A stretch of DNA of 64,000 nucleotides, taken from positions 4,959,001 to 5,023,000 of the forward strand of contig NC_009901.1 of NCBI RefSeq assembly GCF_000018285.1, given 5' to 3'. A program made the translations under genes and the position numbers. Positions within the stretch are counted from its first letter, which is position 1. Each line of letters opens with the position of its first letter. Shown one piece after another: positions 34,008-43,815 of the stretch. Origin of the DNA: Shewanella pealeana ATCC 700345 (GTDB taxonomy: Bacteria; Pseudomonadota; Gammaproteobacteria; Enterobacterales; Shewanellaceae). Under the pieces are notes generated by a model. That model was not told the origin of the DNA, searched no databases, and saw only the letters and a list, made by a program, of their open reading frames with translations.

Positions 34008-35507
34008 TTAAAACTTGTATTCATAAGTGCCAAATACTGTGGCATTGGTGTCATTTTCTTGCACTTCAAACTCTGACTGAGACACTGTGCCACCAACGCT
34101 CATCATGCCGTACCAAAATGGCATACGATAGCTGAGTTCTAGCATCAACAGGTCTTCTTTAAGAGGTTGCGGTGCCCAGCCGTGACTAGGGCTCTTACCA
34201 TCTTTATTCAGTTGGGCGTAGCGCAGCAGCGAAGTAAAGCCTCTGCTATTGGCGAACTGGCCAATCAAACCTAAAACATACACATTGGCATCGCTATCAT
34301 AGGTGCTGCCTAACGCGCGGTCATAATAACGTGAACCACTCTTGTAAGTTGAGTGCTCGTAGAAACAGTTGAAGGCGTTTTGGTCTTCACCACAAGCCAC
34401 CATGGTATCTGTGTACTCGAGGAACACCTTATACTGCTGACCATCTAAGTTAAAACGAGTATCGGCACCAAATAGCTTTGAGCAATCGACGATATCCCAA
34501 GGTGCCGAACTCTTAGCATCTTCACAAGTTCTTTCGTAGTACACACCGAACGGCACGTTGTACCAAGTATCGCTGAAGCGGATGTCATATCCCGCCATCT
34601 GGTTGCCGTAATTAGAACAACCTACTTCATCGACGTTATCGGCGCGGCAGTCTCGCTGACCTGTGATCGACTTAAACGCACTTTCCCAAGTACATTCTTG
34701 GCCATCGCCACAAAATTGCGTAGTCCACGATAAGCCTAACTCTAGCTGTCTAAATGGACGAATCGAACCTCTAACGTTCCACAGCAGCGTATTGGGAGCA
34801 TATCGATCTTCCTCGAACATGCTAACACCTGCGGTAAGTGTCCAAGGTCCCATCCAAGAAAGCCAAGGGGTCTCAAATGCCTGAGCATTATTACGGCTCA
34901 GCATGAGTGACGGCATGGGTCTGGCGTTATTCGACTTGTGTAGCGCTGAGTCAAACCCCGGTCCCCACCACTGCTCGACGGCGCCAAAGGTGAACATCCA
35001 GTTGCCTAACGCCATGGCAAGGTAAGAATCATCGAAACGAAACTCTTCATCATCTGCAGGATCATAATTCGCCGATGCTGAAACCTTGTAGGCAAAACGC
35101 TCACCTAAATACTCGTAAGAGGCCGTTGCCTCGCCTTGCTCGCGATAGTCTGAACCAAAGTGCTGAAAACGCGCCGGGTCACTAGCTGCAGCCATTTTTA
35201 GGCTGATGTTGCCACGGTTATCGACCGCATTGCGATAGTAATAATTGACTCGCGAAAAAGCCTCGACCAATCCAGGAGTCAAGGTCGAAGGCTCAACCTT
35301 GGCCAAGTCGCCACCAATTCCCGACCACATTAGCGGATAGGTATTCACCGGGACGGTAATAACGCCAGCATCGGCAAGTGCCTGAATATCGGCTCTCAAA
35401 TAGATGTCAGAGGTATCGACCCAAGGCGCAGCAATACTGGCCCCTGAGAAGATTAAGGCTAAAATCGATAAGAATCTAACAGTATGAAACTGGATAAACT
35501 TAAGCAT
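34008..35507 (-). CDS. Capsule assembly Wzi family outer-membrane protein
   Basis: A 499-residue beta-barrel protein with signal peptide (about 1-25, ending ASIA). The N-terminal helical part (WVDTSDIYLRADIQALADAGVITVPVNTYPLMW) and the barrel core (VEQWWGPGFDSALHKSNNARPMPSLMLSRN) are characteristic of Wzi, which holds surface polysaccharide. It ends FGTYEYKF with a C-terminal Phe, the usual BAM signal. ATG 35507 is six bases after the coaD stop; a TTG at 35513 is an unlikely alternative. No capsule cluster is close by. Confidence 0.85.
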   Translation of the reverse strand: MLKFIQFHTVRFLSILALIFSGASIAAPWVDTSDIYLRADIQALADAGVITVPVNTYPLMWSGIGGDLAKVEPSTLTPGLVEAFSRVNYYYRNAVDNRGNISLKMAAASDPARFQHFGSDYREQGEATASYEYLGERFAYKVSASANYDPADDEEFRFDDSYLAMALGNWMFTFGAVEQWWGPGFDSALHKSNNARPMPSLMLSRNNAQAFETPWLSWMGPWTLTAGVSMFEEDRYAPNTLLWNVRGSIRPFRQLELGLSWTTQFCGDGQECTWESAFKSITGQRDCRADNVDEVGCSNYGNQMAGYDIRFSDTWYNVPFGVYYERTCEDAKSSAPWDIVDCSKLFGADTRFNLDGQQYKVFLEYTDTMVACGEDQNAFNCFYEHSTYKSGSRYYDRALGSTYDSDANVYVLGLIGQFANSRGFTSLLRYAQLNKDGKSPSHGWAPQPLKEDLLMLELSYRMPFWYGMMSVGGTVSQSEFEVQENDTNATVFGTYEYKF

Positions 35508-35513
35508 GGACAA

Positions 35514-36020
<507 letters not shown>

Positions 36021-36188
36021 TCAGCGGTCTGAACTACCATAAAATTCATAGTCCTAGAATATGGACTTTTTAGGGGCACTATCCTACTCGTTCTAGAGTG
36101 AATTGTGAATGCAAAAGCTGAGATAAGCGACAAGGTTCATCAAGTTGTTAACTTATCTCAAAGCTTAAAAAACAAACGGGCAACCTGA

Positions 36189-36878
36189 CTAACTCGTACT
36201 GGCCTTTTTCAGCTTAGGCCAGAGTATTTGATGGGGCTGTTGCCAAACTGCAAGTTGTTGGCTTACAGCAATATCTTGAAAGTGTTGGCCGATACTTGGC
36301 GCAACGGTAAATTCGTACTCTTGGCCCAGGTAATCAAAATGCAAACTATAGGCATGCAGATAGCCTCTATCGGCACTCAAACCACCGTACAAGGTATCGC
36401 CTAAAATAGGCACGCCGATGCTGGCCAATGCCACTCTCAGTTGATGAGTCTTACCGCTATGAGGTTTGAGTAGGTACAAGCGCTCCCCCTCTGCGATAGA
36501 GTGAGAGAAAAACTGCGTAATGGCGGGATTTTCGGTAGTGCGAAGCAATTTATGCATACTGCGGCGAGACTTGGCCATATCGCCAATCACCCAGCCCTGC
36601 TTCTTCTTCGGCTTTCCCTTAGCCAAGGCAAGGTAGTATTTCTGCACTAAATGAGCCGAAAACATGCGGGTAAACTCGGCGGCAGCACTGCTAGACTTAG
36701 CTAAGATAATCAGCCCAGACGTCATGGTATCTAGCCTGTGCACGGCGTAGAGCTTGATACCGAGATCGGCTTCGGCTTGAGCCACGACGCCGGCGTTGCC
36801 ATCTTGGCTATGAAAATGCACTTCGGCGGACTTATTAATTACAATAAAGTCGCGCTCATCGGCAATGACTCGATACAT
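36189..36878 (-). CDS. RluA-family pseudouridine synthase
   Basis: A 229-residue enzyme with the catalytic motif HRLDTMTSGLIILAKSS near 48-64 (Asp nucleophile), GDMAKSRRSMHKL, and the C-terminal LKPHSGKTHQLRVALASIGVPILGDTLYG typical of RluA/TruC proteins. No S4 domain. ATG 36878 follows GGAAG; an upstream GTG at 36893 would add five residues. The substrate RNA (rRNA or tRNA site) cannot be assigned. Confidence 0.88.
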   Translation of the reverse strand: MYRVIADERDFIVINKSAEVHFHSQDGNAGVVAQAEADLGIKLYAVHRLDTMTSGLIILAKSSSAAAEFTRMFSAHLVQKYYLALAKGKPKKKQGWVIGDMAKSRRSMHKLLRTTENPAITQFFSHSIAEGERLYLLKPHSGKTHQLRVALASIGVPILGDTLYGGLSADRGYLHAYSLHFDYLGQEYEFTVAPSIGQHFQDIAVSQQLAVWQQPHQILWPKLKKASTS

Positions 36879-36927
36879 AAATAAAGCTTCCACTAAGCCA
36901 CTCTAAGGCAGCTTAGCTATCACAAGA

Positions 36928-38265
36928 CTAAAAAGTGATAATCACCTTTAGGCCTGGCTGATTATCGGTTAGCGCTATTTTAGCATTATGTCGCGATAGA
37001 ATCGCCTTCACCATAGATAAACCTAACCCTGTGCCCTTATGATGACGGCTAGGGTCTAGGCGCACTAGACGCTCAAATACCTTGTCACGAGAGCCCTCGG
37101 GGATCCCAGGACCATTGTCTTGAATCGAAATCACATTGCGATTTTGTGAAATACTTATCTCTGCGCCTTCACCGGAGTATTTGATTGCGTTATCAACTAA
37201 GTTAAACAAGGCTTGGAACAGCAAGTATTTGTCGCCGCTGACCTGAAACTCTTCACCGGTCGTCAGCTTCAACGACTGATCATTAAACTCTGCCATCGCC
37301 TCCGCCATCTCAAACAAGTCTTGGCTAATCGCAATTAAACTCACATCTTGCAGTTCTAAGGTTTGCTGGCCCTCTTCGATACGGGTTAGTGACAACATGG
37401 CATCGAAGGTCGCTAAACAATGATCGAGTTCTTCGGTAAGAATGGCGCAGCTTTCCTCAAGCTCCTCTTTAGGCTTGCTCGGTAATTGCTCAAGCCCGAT
37501 TCTAAGATGAGACAAAGGGGTACGCAGATCATGGGCGATATTGTCAGTGACCCCCCGTACTGCTGCTAAGTTCTTCTCTAGTGCATCGAGTACACCATTA
37601 AATTGCTTAGCCAACATATCAAATTCGTCTTGACGCCAGCTCACGGGTAAACGTGTCGAATATTGTCCTCGCTCAATCTTCTTACTTAAACGGTTATACT
37701 GTACTAAGCGACGTAAAATGGCTTTAGAGAATAGATAGCCAAGCGCTAAAGTCAGCACAACGGTGAGCATCAAGGCGGTGATCGCAGCATTGGTAAATTT
37801 ATCGATAAGCGCGCCGAGCTGGTCGACACGGGTCGCGATCAACATGGGGCCATAGCGAGTCATCACCATGCCACCGGTTAAGATATGCAGTTTTTCAGGG
37901 CCACCAGTAAACACCGGAAACTCGCGTTTCTCTGGTAGCATAGGCATATCGTCGGGGATCATGCTCAAAGAGCCGATATAATCTGAGGAGTCACGCCAAA
38001 CAATCAAGGTGACTTTGGGGTCGGCACTGCGCACTTGAGTCGCAAAGCTGCGCTTATCTAGGGTCAATGCCATCTGTTGATAGCGGGTCTTTTCGGCGTC
38101 TAGATGCAAGTCCAGCTGATACTCTTGCTCATTGATCAGCTGGCGATACATTCCCAGTAACAATGTGCCAATGATGACAGTTACCAGGGCCGAGAATATG
38201 ATGGTAATGCGCCAGGCACTACTCTGATAGGGCTTAATGCCCTTGGCGTAACCGATACCCAGCAC
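36928..38265 (-). CDS. Sensor histidine kinase (HAMP-HisKA-HATPase), partner of the OmpR-type regulator
   Basis: A 445-residue inner-membrane kinase with TM1 at about 20-38, a short periplasmic domain, TM2 at about 165-185 and HAMP at 186-238. The phospho-acceptor His is in VTDNIAHDLRTPLSHLRIG near 247. The ATPase domain has NLVDNAIKYS, IQDNGPGIPEGSRDKVFERL and GTGLGLSMVKAIL. The start is a GTG that overlaps the regulator gene by 32 bases. It is the last gene of the ygiW-PepSY-regulator-kinase operon, similar in layout to ygiW-qseBC; the signal is unknown. Confidence 0.9.
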   Translation of the reverse strand: MLGIGYAKGIKPYQSSAWRITIIFSALVTVIIGTLLLGMYRQLINEQEYQLDLHLDAEKTRYQQMALTLDKRSFATQVRSADPKVTLIVWRDSSDYIGSLSMIPDDMPMLPEKREFPVFTGGPEKLHILTGGMVMTRYGPMLIATRVDQLGALIDKFTNAAITALMLTVVLTLALGYLFSKAILRRLVQYNRLSKKIERGQYSTRLPVSWRQDEFDMLAKQFNGVLDALEKNLAAVRGVTDNIAHDLRTPLSHLRIGLEQLPSKPKEELEESCAILTEELDHCLATFDAMLSLTRIEEGQQTLELQDVSLIAISQDLFEMAEAMAEFNDQSLKLTTGEEFQVSGDKYLLFQALFNLVDNAIKYSGEGAEISISQNRNVISIQDNGPGIPEGSRDKVFERLVRLDPSRHHKGTGLGLSMVKAILSRHNAKIALTDNQPGLKVIITF

Positions 38266-38911
38266 CTCGAACAGTTTCGATTAATTCACCGTGGCCTAGC
38301 TCTTCAAACTTACGTCTCAGTTTGGCGATATGCACATCGATGACATTGGTACGAGGATCGAAGTGATAATCCCACACAGCTTCAAAAAGCAGGGTGCGAC
38401 TAATTACCTGATTAACATGTTCCATCAGGTATTTAAGTAGCTGAAACTCTTTTGGCTGCAGTAAGATTTCTTGCCCATCGAGAGTCACTTTACGAGTCAA
38501 CAACTCTATAGTTAACGGACCCACATTAAGGTCGGTAACCGCTGGCTGTGATTCACCACGCTGCATCAACTTCTCGGCACGAACCAACAGCTCAGAGAAG
38601 GCGAAAGGCTTGGTCATGTAGTCATCACCACCCGCACGTAGTCCTTTTACTCGCTCATCGACATGGCTTAACGCAGATAAGATCAATACTGGCGTTTGAC
38701 TGCCAGTAGCGCGTAGCGCCGCTAACAACTTCAAGCCATCTAGCTGTGGCAACATACGATCTAAAATGATTAAGTCGTACTTCATGCTGGTTGCAAGCAA
38801 CAAACCTTGATGGCCGTCTGTCGCAGTTTCTATATTGTGCCCTTGCTCAACAAATCCCTTTACGACATATTCGATGGTAGTCGCGTCATCTTCAACCATG
38901 AGTATTTTCAT
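38234..38911 (-). CDS. OmpR/PhoB-family response regulator
   Basis: A 225-residue regulator with a receiver domain (EDD near 7, phospho-acceptor Asp in LIILDRMLPQLDGL near 51, Lys in DDYMTKPFAF near 100) and a winged-helix DNA-binding domain (LLQPKEFQLLKYLMEHVNQVISRTLLFEAVW, VHIAKLRRKF). It is directly after the PepSY gene by three bases and overlaps the kinase gene, so the four genes are one operon. Confidence 0.93.
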   Translation of the reverse strand: MKILMVEDDATTIEYVVKGFVEQGHNIETATDGHQGLLLATSMKYDLIILDRMLPQLDGLKLLAALRATGSQTPVLILSALSHVDERVKGLRAGGDDYMTKPFAFSELLVRAEKLMQRGESQPAVTDLNVGPLTIELLTRKVTLDGQEILLQPKEFQLLKYLMEHVNQVISRTLLFEAVWDYHFDPRTNVIDVHIAKLRRKFEELGHGELIETVRGAGYRLRQGH

Positions 38912-38914
38912 GTT

Positions 38915-39436
38915 TTAGTCCCATTTGAGCAGTGGTAATAATTGTTTGTTTTCAATATCGAAGGCCAACTGACGTTTACCATCAATATCAAGGATTTCTA
39001 ATTCTATATAACTGATCCCTAGATCATTGTCGACTTCGGCTTTCACTATGTAGCCGCTACTTTCTTGATTTACTAGGGTCAACATTTCCGATAGCGAGTG
39101 GCCATTTTGTTGCAGCATCAGTACACCTGAAAGCTCATCTTTGTCGTCATTTTTTAGACGAGAGACTTCACGTTCTTTCAAACTGCCATCTATCGCTCGA
39201 TATTCATATTCTGTGATGGTTTTTGCCTGAGGATCGATCATCTTGAATTCGTAAATTAACTCGCCATTTTCGATATCCGCTTCAAATTCGGAGATCACGC
39301 CCTCATGTTGCTGCTCCAGCTGTTGCATCATCTCTGCTGGCATAGGGTAATTCCCCGTAGACAACAATGAATACAAGCCTTGGCTAGCAAACGAGCTACC
39401 AGATACTAATAACAAACCAATTAGCCAACGAGCCAT
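38915..39436 (-). CDS. Periplasmic PepSY-like protein
   Basis: A 173-residue exported protein. ATG 39436, behind GGAGGAG, gives a signal peptide (MARWLIGLLLVSGSSFASQG, cleavage near 18). Two PepSY-like repeats follow: one around PAEMMQQLEQQHEGVISEFEADIENGELIYEFKMI and one around GHSLSEMLTLVNQESSGYIVKAEVDNDLGISYIELEIL. PepSY proteins next to kinases are thought to modulate sensing or protease activity. A TTG 24 bases upstream is a weaker start. Confidence 0.75.
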   Translation of the reverse strand: MARWLIGLLLVSGSSFASQGLYSLLSTGNYPMPAEMMQQLEQQHEGVISEFEADIENGELIYEFKMIDPQAKTITEYEYRAIDGSLKEREVSRLKNDDKDELSGVLMLQQNGHSLSEMLTLVNQESSGYIVKAEVDNDLGISYIELEILDIDGKRQLAFDIENKQLLPLLKWD

Positions 39437-39478
39437 GGCTCCTCCGAAAATAAAACGCAAAACTACTTTTTTAAAGGA

Positions 39479-39829
39479 TTATTCAGAAACCAGACGCAAG
39501 CTGTCAATTTCTATTTCAATACCTTGCCACTCGTCGTCGACTTGACCCACTAATTTTACCTTGCTCTCACCAGTGATCTCAATATCACGCATTAATCTGT
39601 TGTCGATCTCGACTTTAATGTCACCACTCTCATCACGAAACAAATAATTTTCATCGCCGAGGCTTTGTACCAAGTAGCCCGTCAACTCAACAGGGGTATC
39701 GTCCTTTGCGTTAGCAGCATCGGCGGCAGTATTAACATGGCTTGCCACACCGGGGCCATTATATGCAGCCATTGCCGGCATAGTTAATACTGCTGATAAA
39801 ATGATTAAACCTGTTAATTTCTTAGACAT
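39479..39829 (-). CDS. YgiW/YdeI-family periplasmic OB-fold (BOF) protein
   Basis: A 116-residue protein with signal peptide (cleavage about 21, after AMA) and an OB fold: PVELTGYLVQSLGDENYLFRDESGDIKVEID and ESKVKLVGQVDDEWQGIEIEIDSLRLV. The family takes part in stress tolerance (peroxide, cationic peptides) in enterobacteria. First gene of the operon with the PepSY protein, response regulator and kinase. Confidence 0.88.
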   Translation of the reverse strand: MSKKLTGLIILSAVLTMPAMAAYNGPGVASHVNTAADAANAKDDTPVELTGYLVQSLGDENYLFRDESGDIKVEIDNRLMRDIEITGESKVKLVGQVDDEWQGIEIEIDSLRLVSE

Positions 39830-39960
39830 AAAATAGCACTCCTCTCAAATATAGGGGCTCAGTTTATGACATTGTGTATAACATCTAGATGGATCAAAGA
39901 TTAAACTTTGATCATACGCTTAAAGCTTAGATGAATAGCCATAACCTCTCTATAAAATGG

Positions 39961-41067
39961 CTATTTTTCCAGTATATGAATGAGCTCAGACTTTAACGCC
40001 ACAGTCGTTTGTGTGCCTACCGCCAATTCCAGCTGCTGCGCCAAGTATAATGGCACCTCGGCATGGATCTTATGCTGCACGCCTGTCACGCTTGCCAGTA
40101 CACGCACCGTTTCGCCCATGATTAACATTGAATCGACGGTAATATCGAGCTTATTAAAGCTGCGGCACAAGCGCCCCTTCTTAATAGAATTGAAGCGTAC
40201 GCCTTGATTTGGGATCACCCAACGTACCTTAGTACCCACATCTAAGCTTTCAAAATAGGTACTGGCAATCAGGTGTTCACCAAACTTAAGCCAAGTGATC
40301 TGTCGCTCCTCTTCCTGCGCGATCACATAGGCATCGAAGATATTACGCAGACCCATCTGCTTAGCGACGGCTTCATTGCGTGGACGTGTAAGCACCTCTC
40401 GCGGACGACCTTGCTGCAACATCTTTCCTTGACTGATCAAGATCATACTGTCGGCCAACAACATAGCTTCATTTAAGTCATGGGTCACCATAACGACCGG
40501 AATAGCCAACTGCTCCTTGAGTCGAGCCAACTCTAAATAGAGTCGCTCACGGGTTTCTCTATCGACCGCAGAAAAGGGTTCATCCAACAGTAACACCGAA
40601 GGCTCACGGGCCAGTGCTCTTGCCAAGGCGACGCGCTGACGTTGACCGCCAGAAAGGTGCGCAGGCAACCTATCGGGTAGACCGTGTAAGTTGACTCGCT
40701 CGAGCCAATCTTTAGCCCGTGACTCTCGCTCGGCTTTAGGAATATGATCCAGCGCCGCCACCACATTTTCTAACGCGGTTAGATTAGGGAACAGCCCAAA
40801 GTGTTGCGGCACATAGCCAAGGTGTCGTTGCTGCGGCGTTAGCTGTATTCCCTGAGGGCCGTCAAACCAAGCCTTATCGCCATAACGGATCTCGCCGTCT
40901 TCGGGTTTAGTTAACCCGGCAATCATTCTTAATAATGTTGACTTTCCACCACCGGAGGGCCCAACAACCGCCAAGACTTCTCCGGCCTTACAGCTAAACT
41001 CAGCATCGAGCTTAATATGCTTTGCCTGTTTAATGCGGCAATAGAGATCAGCGACGATTTGCGACAT
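39961..41067 (-). CDS. modC: Molybdate ABC transporter ATP-binding protein ModC
   Basis: A 368-residue ATPase: Walker A GPSGGGKST near 36, signature LSGGQRQRVA near 133, Walker B LLLLDEPFSAVD near 153. The C-terminal quarter (about 295-365) is an MOP/TOBE-type domain (LDITVDSMLIMGETVRVLASVTGV) that binds molybdate and can inhibit transport. ATG 41067 behind GGAGG overlaps modB by 20 bases. Confidence 0.93.
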   Translation of the reverse strand: MSQIVADLYCRIKQAKHIKLDAEFSCKAGEVLAVVGPSGGGKSTLLRMIAGLTKPEDGEIRYGDKAWFDGPQGIQLTPQQRHLGYVPQHFGLFPNLTALENVVAALDHIPKAERESRAKDWLERVNLHGLPDRLPAHLSGGQRQRVALARALAREPSVLLLDEPFSAVDRETRERLYLELARLKEQLAIPVVMVTHDLNEAMLLADSMILISQGKMLQQGRPREVLTRPRNEAVAKQMGLRNIFDAYVIAQEEERQITWLKFGEHLIASTYFESLDVGTKVRWVIPNQGVRFNSIKKGRLCRSFNKLDITVDSMLIMGETVRVLASVTGVQHKIHAEVPLYLAQQLELAVGTQTTVALKSELIHILEK

Positions 41068-41728
41068 GCTGACCTCCAACACGGCGCGATAGGCTGGTTG
41101 TTAACGCCAATACCGTAACCGCAAACAGTAAGAGTACCAGCGACATATTGCCCGCACTGGCAAAATCGAATGCCTGTACGCTGTCGTAAATTGAGATGGC
41201 AATGGTCTTGGTTTCGCCAGCAATATTACCGCCCATCATCAGCACCACACCAAACTCACCGAGTACATGAGAAAAACACAATACGATGGCGGTTAATACG
41301 CCCGGCCAAACCATAGGCAGTTCGATCTTAAATAGCACCTTAAGTCGGCTCATACCGCAGCAGGCCGCGGCGTCACGCACATCTTCAGGCACAGCTTCAA
41401 AAGCACGCTGAATTGGCTGAATCGCAAAAGGAATATTGACTAAGATGGAGGCAACCACCAGCCCTGAGAAGTGAAATACCAGTTGGTGGCCAAGCAGTTG
41501 CTCTAACATGCGGCCAAGCCAAGATTCGCTACCGAGCCCCACCAGCAGGTAGTAGCCGATAACCGTTGGTGGCAACACCAGTGGCACCATGACTAAGGCT
41601 TCGACCCATGACTTACCGGGAAAATGCCGATAAGCCAGAAAACGCCCCGCTAGAATCGCTAACGGGATCAAGATAAGCACAGTCACGCTGCTGAGCTTAA
41701 TCGATAGCAGTAACGCTTCCCAATCCAT
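41048..41728 (-). CDS. modB: Molybdate ABC transporter permease ModB
   Basis: A 226-residue permease with five or six membrane segments. The EAA loop is VPEDVRDAAACCGMSRLKVLFKIELP near 115-140; VLMMGGNIAGETKTIAISIYD near 165 is typical of ModB. It starts one base from the modA stop. Works with ModA and ModC to import molybdate. Confidence 0.94.
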   Translation of the reverse strand: MDWEALLLSIKLSSVTVLILIPLAILAGRFLAYRHFPGKSWVEALVMVPLVLPPTVIGYYLLVGLGSESWLGRMLEQLLGHQLVFHFSGLVVASILVNIPFAIQPIQRAFEAVPEDVRDAAACCGMSRLKVLFKIELPMVWPGVLTAIVLCFSHVLGEFGVVLMMGGNIAGETKTIAISIYDSVQAFDFASAGNMSLVLLLFAVTVLALTTSLSRRVGGQHVANRR

Positions 41729-42507
41729 TAATTCATCGCTCTCGCAAAGCCGTAGTCGGCAAACACACTCTGAGCGGCCTCAGACTGCAGATAGGTATAA
41801 AACAATTTGGCGGTTTCGCCCGCTTTTAAGGTCAGCACCATACGCTGATCGAGTGGCGTATAATATTCCTGCGGGATCACCACGTAATTTGCGCGCGCCT
41901 TAAACGGTTTTGCTACAGCTAATGACAGAGCCACTAAACCACCTTGGGTAGCACCACTCACAGCAAATTGTGCCGCTTGAGAAACGTTCTCACCAAAAAC
42001 CAAATTCGGCTGAATATCTTGCCAGAGACCCAACTTTTGCAGTACTTCTTTAGCGCGTTCGCCGTATGGAGCATGCTCAGGGTTGGCGATAGCAAAGCGC
42101 TTTAACTGCTTGGAATCTAAAAACTGTTTAACCCCTTCTAAATTTGCATCTAGGGGTAAAGGTGAAGACTTAGGGGCGGCAATCGCCAGCTGACCCACGG
42201 CGTAAATCACGCCTTGATCAGGTGTTTGCTGCGCTTTGGCTAATTGAGTGATATAGCGCTCATCTGCCGAAAGGAACAGTTCAAATGGCGCACCATTGCG
42301 GATTTGCGCGACAAAGTTACCCGAAGAACCATAAGAAATTCGCACCTTACGGCCTGTCTCTTGGGTAAATTGTCTAGCGATATCGTCGAGGGCAAACTTA
42401 ATGCTCGACGCTGCTGCAATCACGGGAACATCTTGCGCTGCTAAAACCACTTTATTCATTGCTAAAAAGGGCAGCAATAATGCCAGTAACATCACCCTTA
42501 ACTTCAT
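41728..42507 (-). CDS. modA: Molybdate ABC transporter substrate-binding protein ModA
   Basis: A 259-residue periplasmic protein with signal peptide (cleavage about 23, after VLA). The ligand-binding stretches are VIAAASSIKFALDDIA near 30 and ISYGSSGNFVAQIRNGAPFELFLSADE near 58; FAIANPEHAPYGERA follows, with the tyrosine/serine oxyanion contacts of ModA. It is 43 bases after moaE, so moa and mod genes probably share a transcript. Confidence 0.94.
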   Translation of the reverse strand: MKLRVMLLALLLPFLAMNKVVLAAQDVPVIAAASSIKFALDDIARQFTQETGRKVRISYGSSGNFVAQIRNGAPFELFLSADERYITQLAKAQQTPDQGVIYAVGQLAIAAPKSSPLPLDANLEGVKQFLDSKQLKRFAIANPEHAPYGERAKEVLQKLGLWQDIQPNLVFGENVSQAAQFAVSGATQGGLVALSLAVAKPFKARANYVVIPQEYYTPLDQRMVLTLKAGETAKLFYTYLQSEAAQSVFADYGFARAMN

Positions 42508-42550
42508 TTAGCCAATCTCCTTGCGTCCTTAACAGCGCTAATTTTACGCT

Positions 42551-42997
42551 TTATTTATCCCACATTTTTGCGGCTTGTTCGTCGGCGTCACGGGCTTCAA
42601 CCCAGTTAGAGCCTTTGTCACCAGCTTCTAGTTTCCAAAACGGGGCTTTGGTTTTTAGAAAGTCGATCAAGAACTCACAGGCAGCAAATGCCGCTTTACG
42701 GTGCGCGCTAGTCACGCCGATAAATACAATCTGCTCGCCCAGCGCCATAGCGCCGACTCGGTGAATAATGGTGACATTGTTCAGCGGCCAACGCTCACGC
42801 GCCTCGGCTTCAATCTGATTCAGCACTGCTTCTGTCATGCCAGGGTAATGCTCAAGCGTTAAGTCGGTTACCGCGCTGCCATCGTTAAAGTCACGCACTT
42901 TACCGACAAAGGTCACCACAGCGCCATCGCTGTTATCTTGGCTGATTAAGTGATATTCCTCTGGAACATTAAAGTCCTGAGTCTGTACACGGATCAT
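42551..42997 (-). CDS. moaE: Molybdopterin synthase catalytic subunit MoaE
   Basis: A 148-residue subunit that, with thiocarboxylated MoaD, adds the dithiolene sulfurs to cPMP. Typical stretches are GAVVTFVGKVRDFN near 28, ALGEQIVFIGVTSAHRKAAFAACEFLIDFLKTKAPFWKLE (catalytic Lys pair) near 88-128. ATG 42997 follows GGAGGTTAAG and is one base after the moaD stop. Confidence 0.95.
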   Translation of the reverse strand: MIRVQTQDFNVPEEYHLISQDNSDGAVVTFVGKVRDFNDGSAVTDLTLEHYPGMTEAVLNQIEAEARERWPLNNVTIIHRVGAMALGEQIVFIGVTSAHRKAAFAACEFLIDFLKTKAPFWKLEAGDKGSNWVEARDADEQAAKMWDK

Positions 42998-42998
42998 C

Positions 42999-43250
42999 TT
43001 AACCTCCAGTGACTGGTGGGAAGAATGCGACTTCATCACCATCTACAATAGGTGTATCCCACTGGCTAATGGTTTGGTTTACTGCAACTAACAGCTTGTC
43101 TGATGCCAACACTTTGGCCCACTTGTCATCGGTTGCGGCTAACGTTGCACGTAGGCCTTCGGCTGTTTGCGTATTTTCACCTGCTTCAACTTTTACGCCT
43201 GCAGTGCCAATAAGCTCTCTAACTTGTGCAAAAAATAGTACGTTAATCAT
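42999..43250 (-). CDS. moaD: Molybdopterin synthase sulfur carrier subunit MoaD
   Basis: An 83-residue ubiquitin-fold protein that ends PVTGG; the terminal Gly-Gly is adenylated and thiocarboxylated to carry sulfur. The N-terminus MINVLFFAQVRELIG is typical. Between moaC and moaE in the operon. Confidence 0.95.
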   Translation of the reverse strand: MINVLFFAQVRELIGTAGVKVEAGENTQTAEGLRATLAATDDKWAKVLASDKLLVAVNQTISQWDTPIVDGDEVAFFPPVTGG

Positions 43251-43258
43251 ATTGTTCT

Positions 43259-43735
43259 CTATACCTTAAAGTGCCCAGACTTACCGCCACGTTTCTCAGT
43301 TAAACGAACCTGAGAAATCACCATATCTTTTTGGACTGCTTTACACATATCGTAAATAGTCAGTGCTGCAGTAGAAGCCGCCGTTAATGCTTCCATCTCA
43401 ACGCCTGTTTTACCCGATAGCTTACACAGGCTGCGGATCCATACGCGGTTATGCTCAGGCTGCGCTTCTAGCTCAACTTCCACCTTAGTTAACATCAATG
43501 GGTGACAAAGTGGAATAAGATCAGAAGTCTTCTTAGCGGCCTGAATGCCGGCGATACGCGCCGTGGCAAATACATCACCTTTGTGGTGGCTGCCACTCAT
43601 GATCATCTCTAGAGTTTCACTTGCCATCTCAATGTAAGCTTCGGCACGCGCTTCACGCTCGGTAACAGACTTATCGGTTACATCTACCATATGAGCGTTA
43701 CCGTCAGCATTAATATGGGTAAAAGCATTGGTCAT
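43259..43735 (-). CDS. moaC: Cyclic pyranopterin monophosphate synthase MoaC
   Basis: A 158-residue enzyme that converts 3',8-cyclo-GTP to cPMP. Key segments: [48 protein letters not shown] (active-site Lys and HPL), [29 protein letters not shown] 43735 gives the standard N-terminus; an earlier in-frame start would add a non-conserved 22-residue tail. Confidence 0.95.
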   Translation of the reverse strand: MTNAFTHINADGNAHMVDVTDKSVTEREARAEAYIEMASETLEMIMSGSHHKGDVFATARIAGIQAAKKTSDLIPLCHPLMLTKVEVELEAQPEHNRVWIRSLCKLSGKTGVEMEALTAASTAALTIYDMCKAVQKDMVISQVRLTEKRGGKSGHFKV

Positions 43736-43815
43736 TGGGTTTACGCCTTCTAATAAATTTGGTTCAGAGTAACAGCACCGCAAAACAGTACTGTAAAACA
43801 TGCCTCAGTTGAGGC

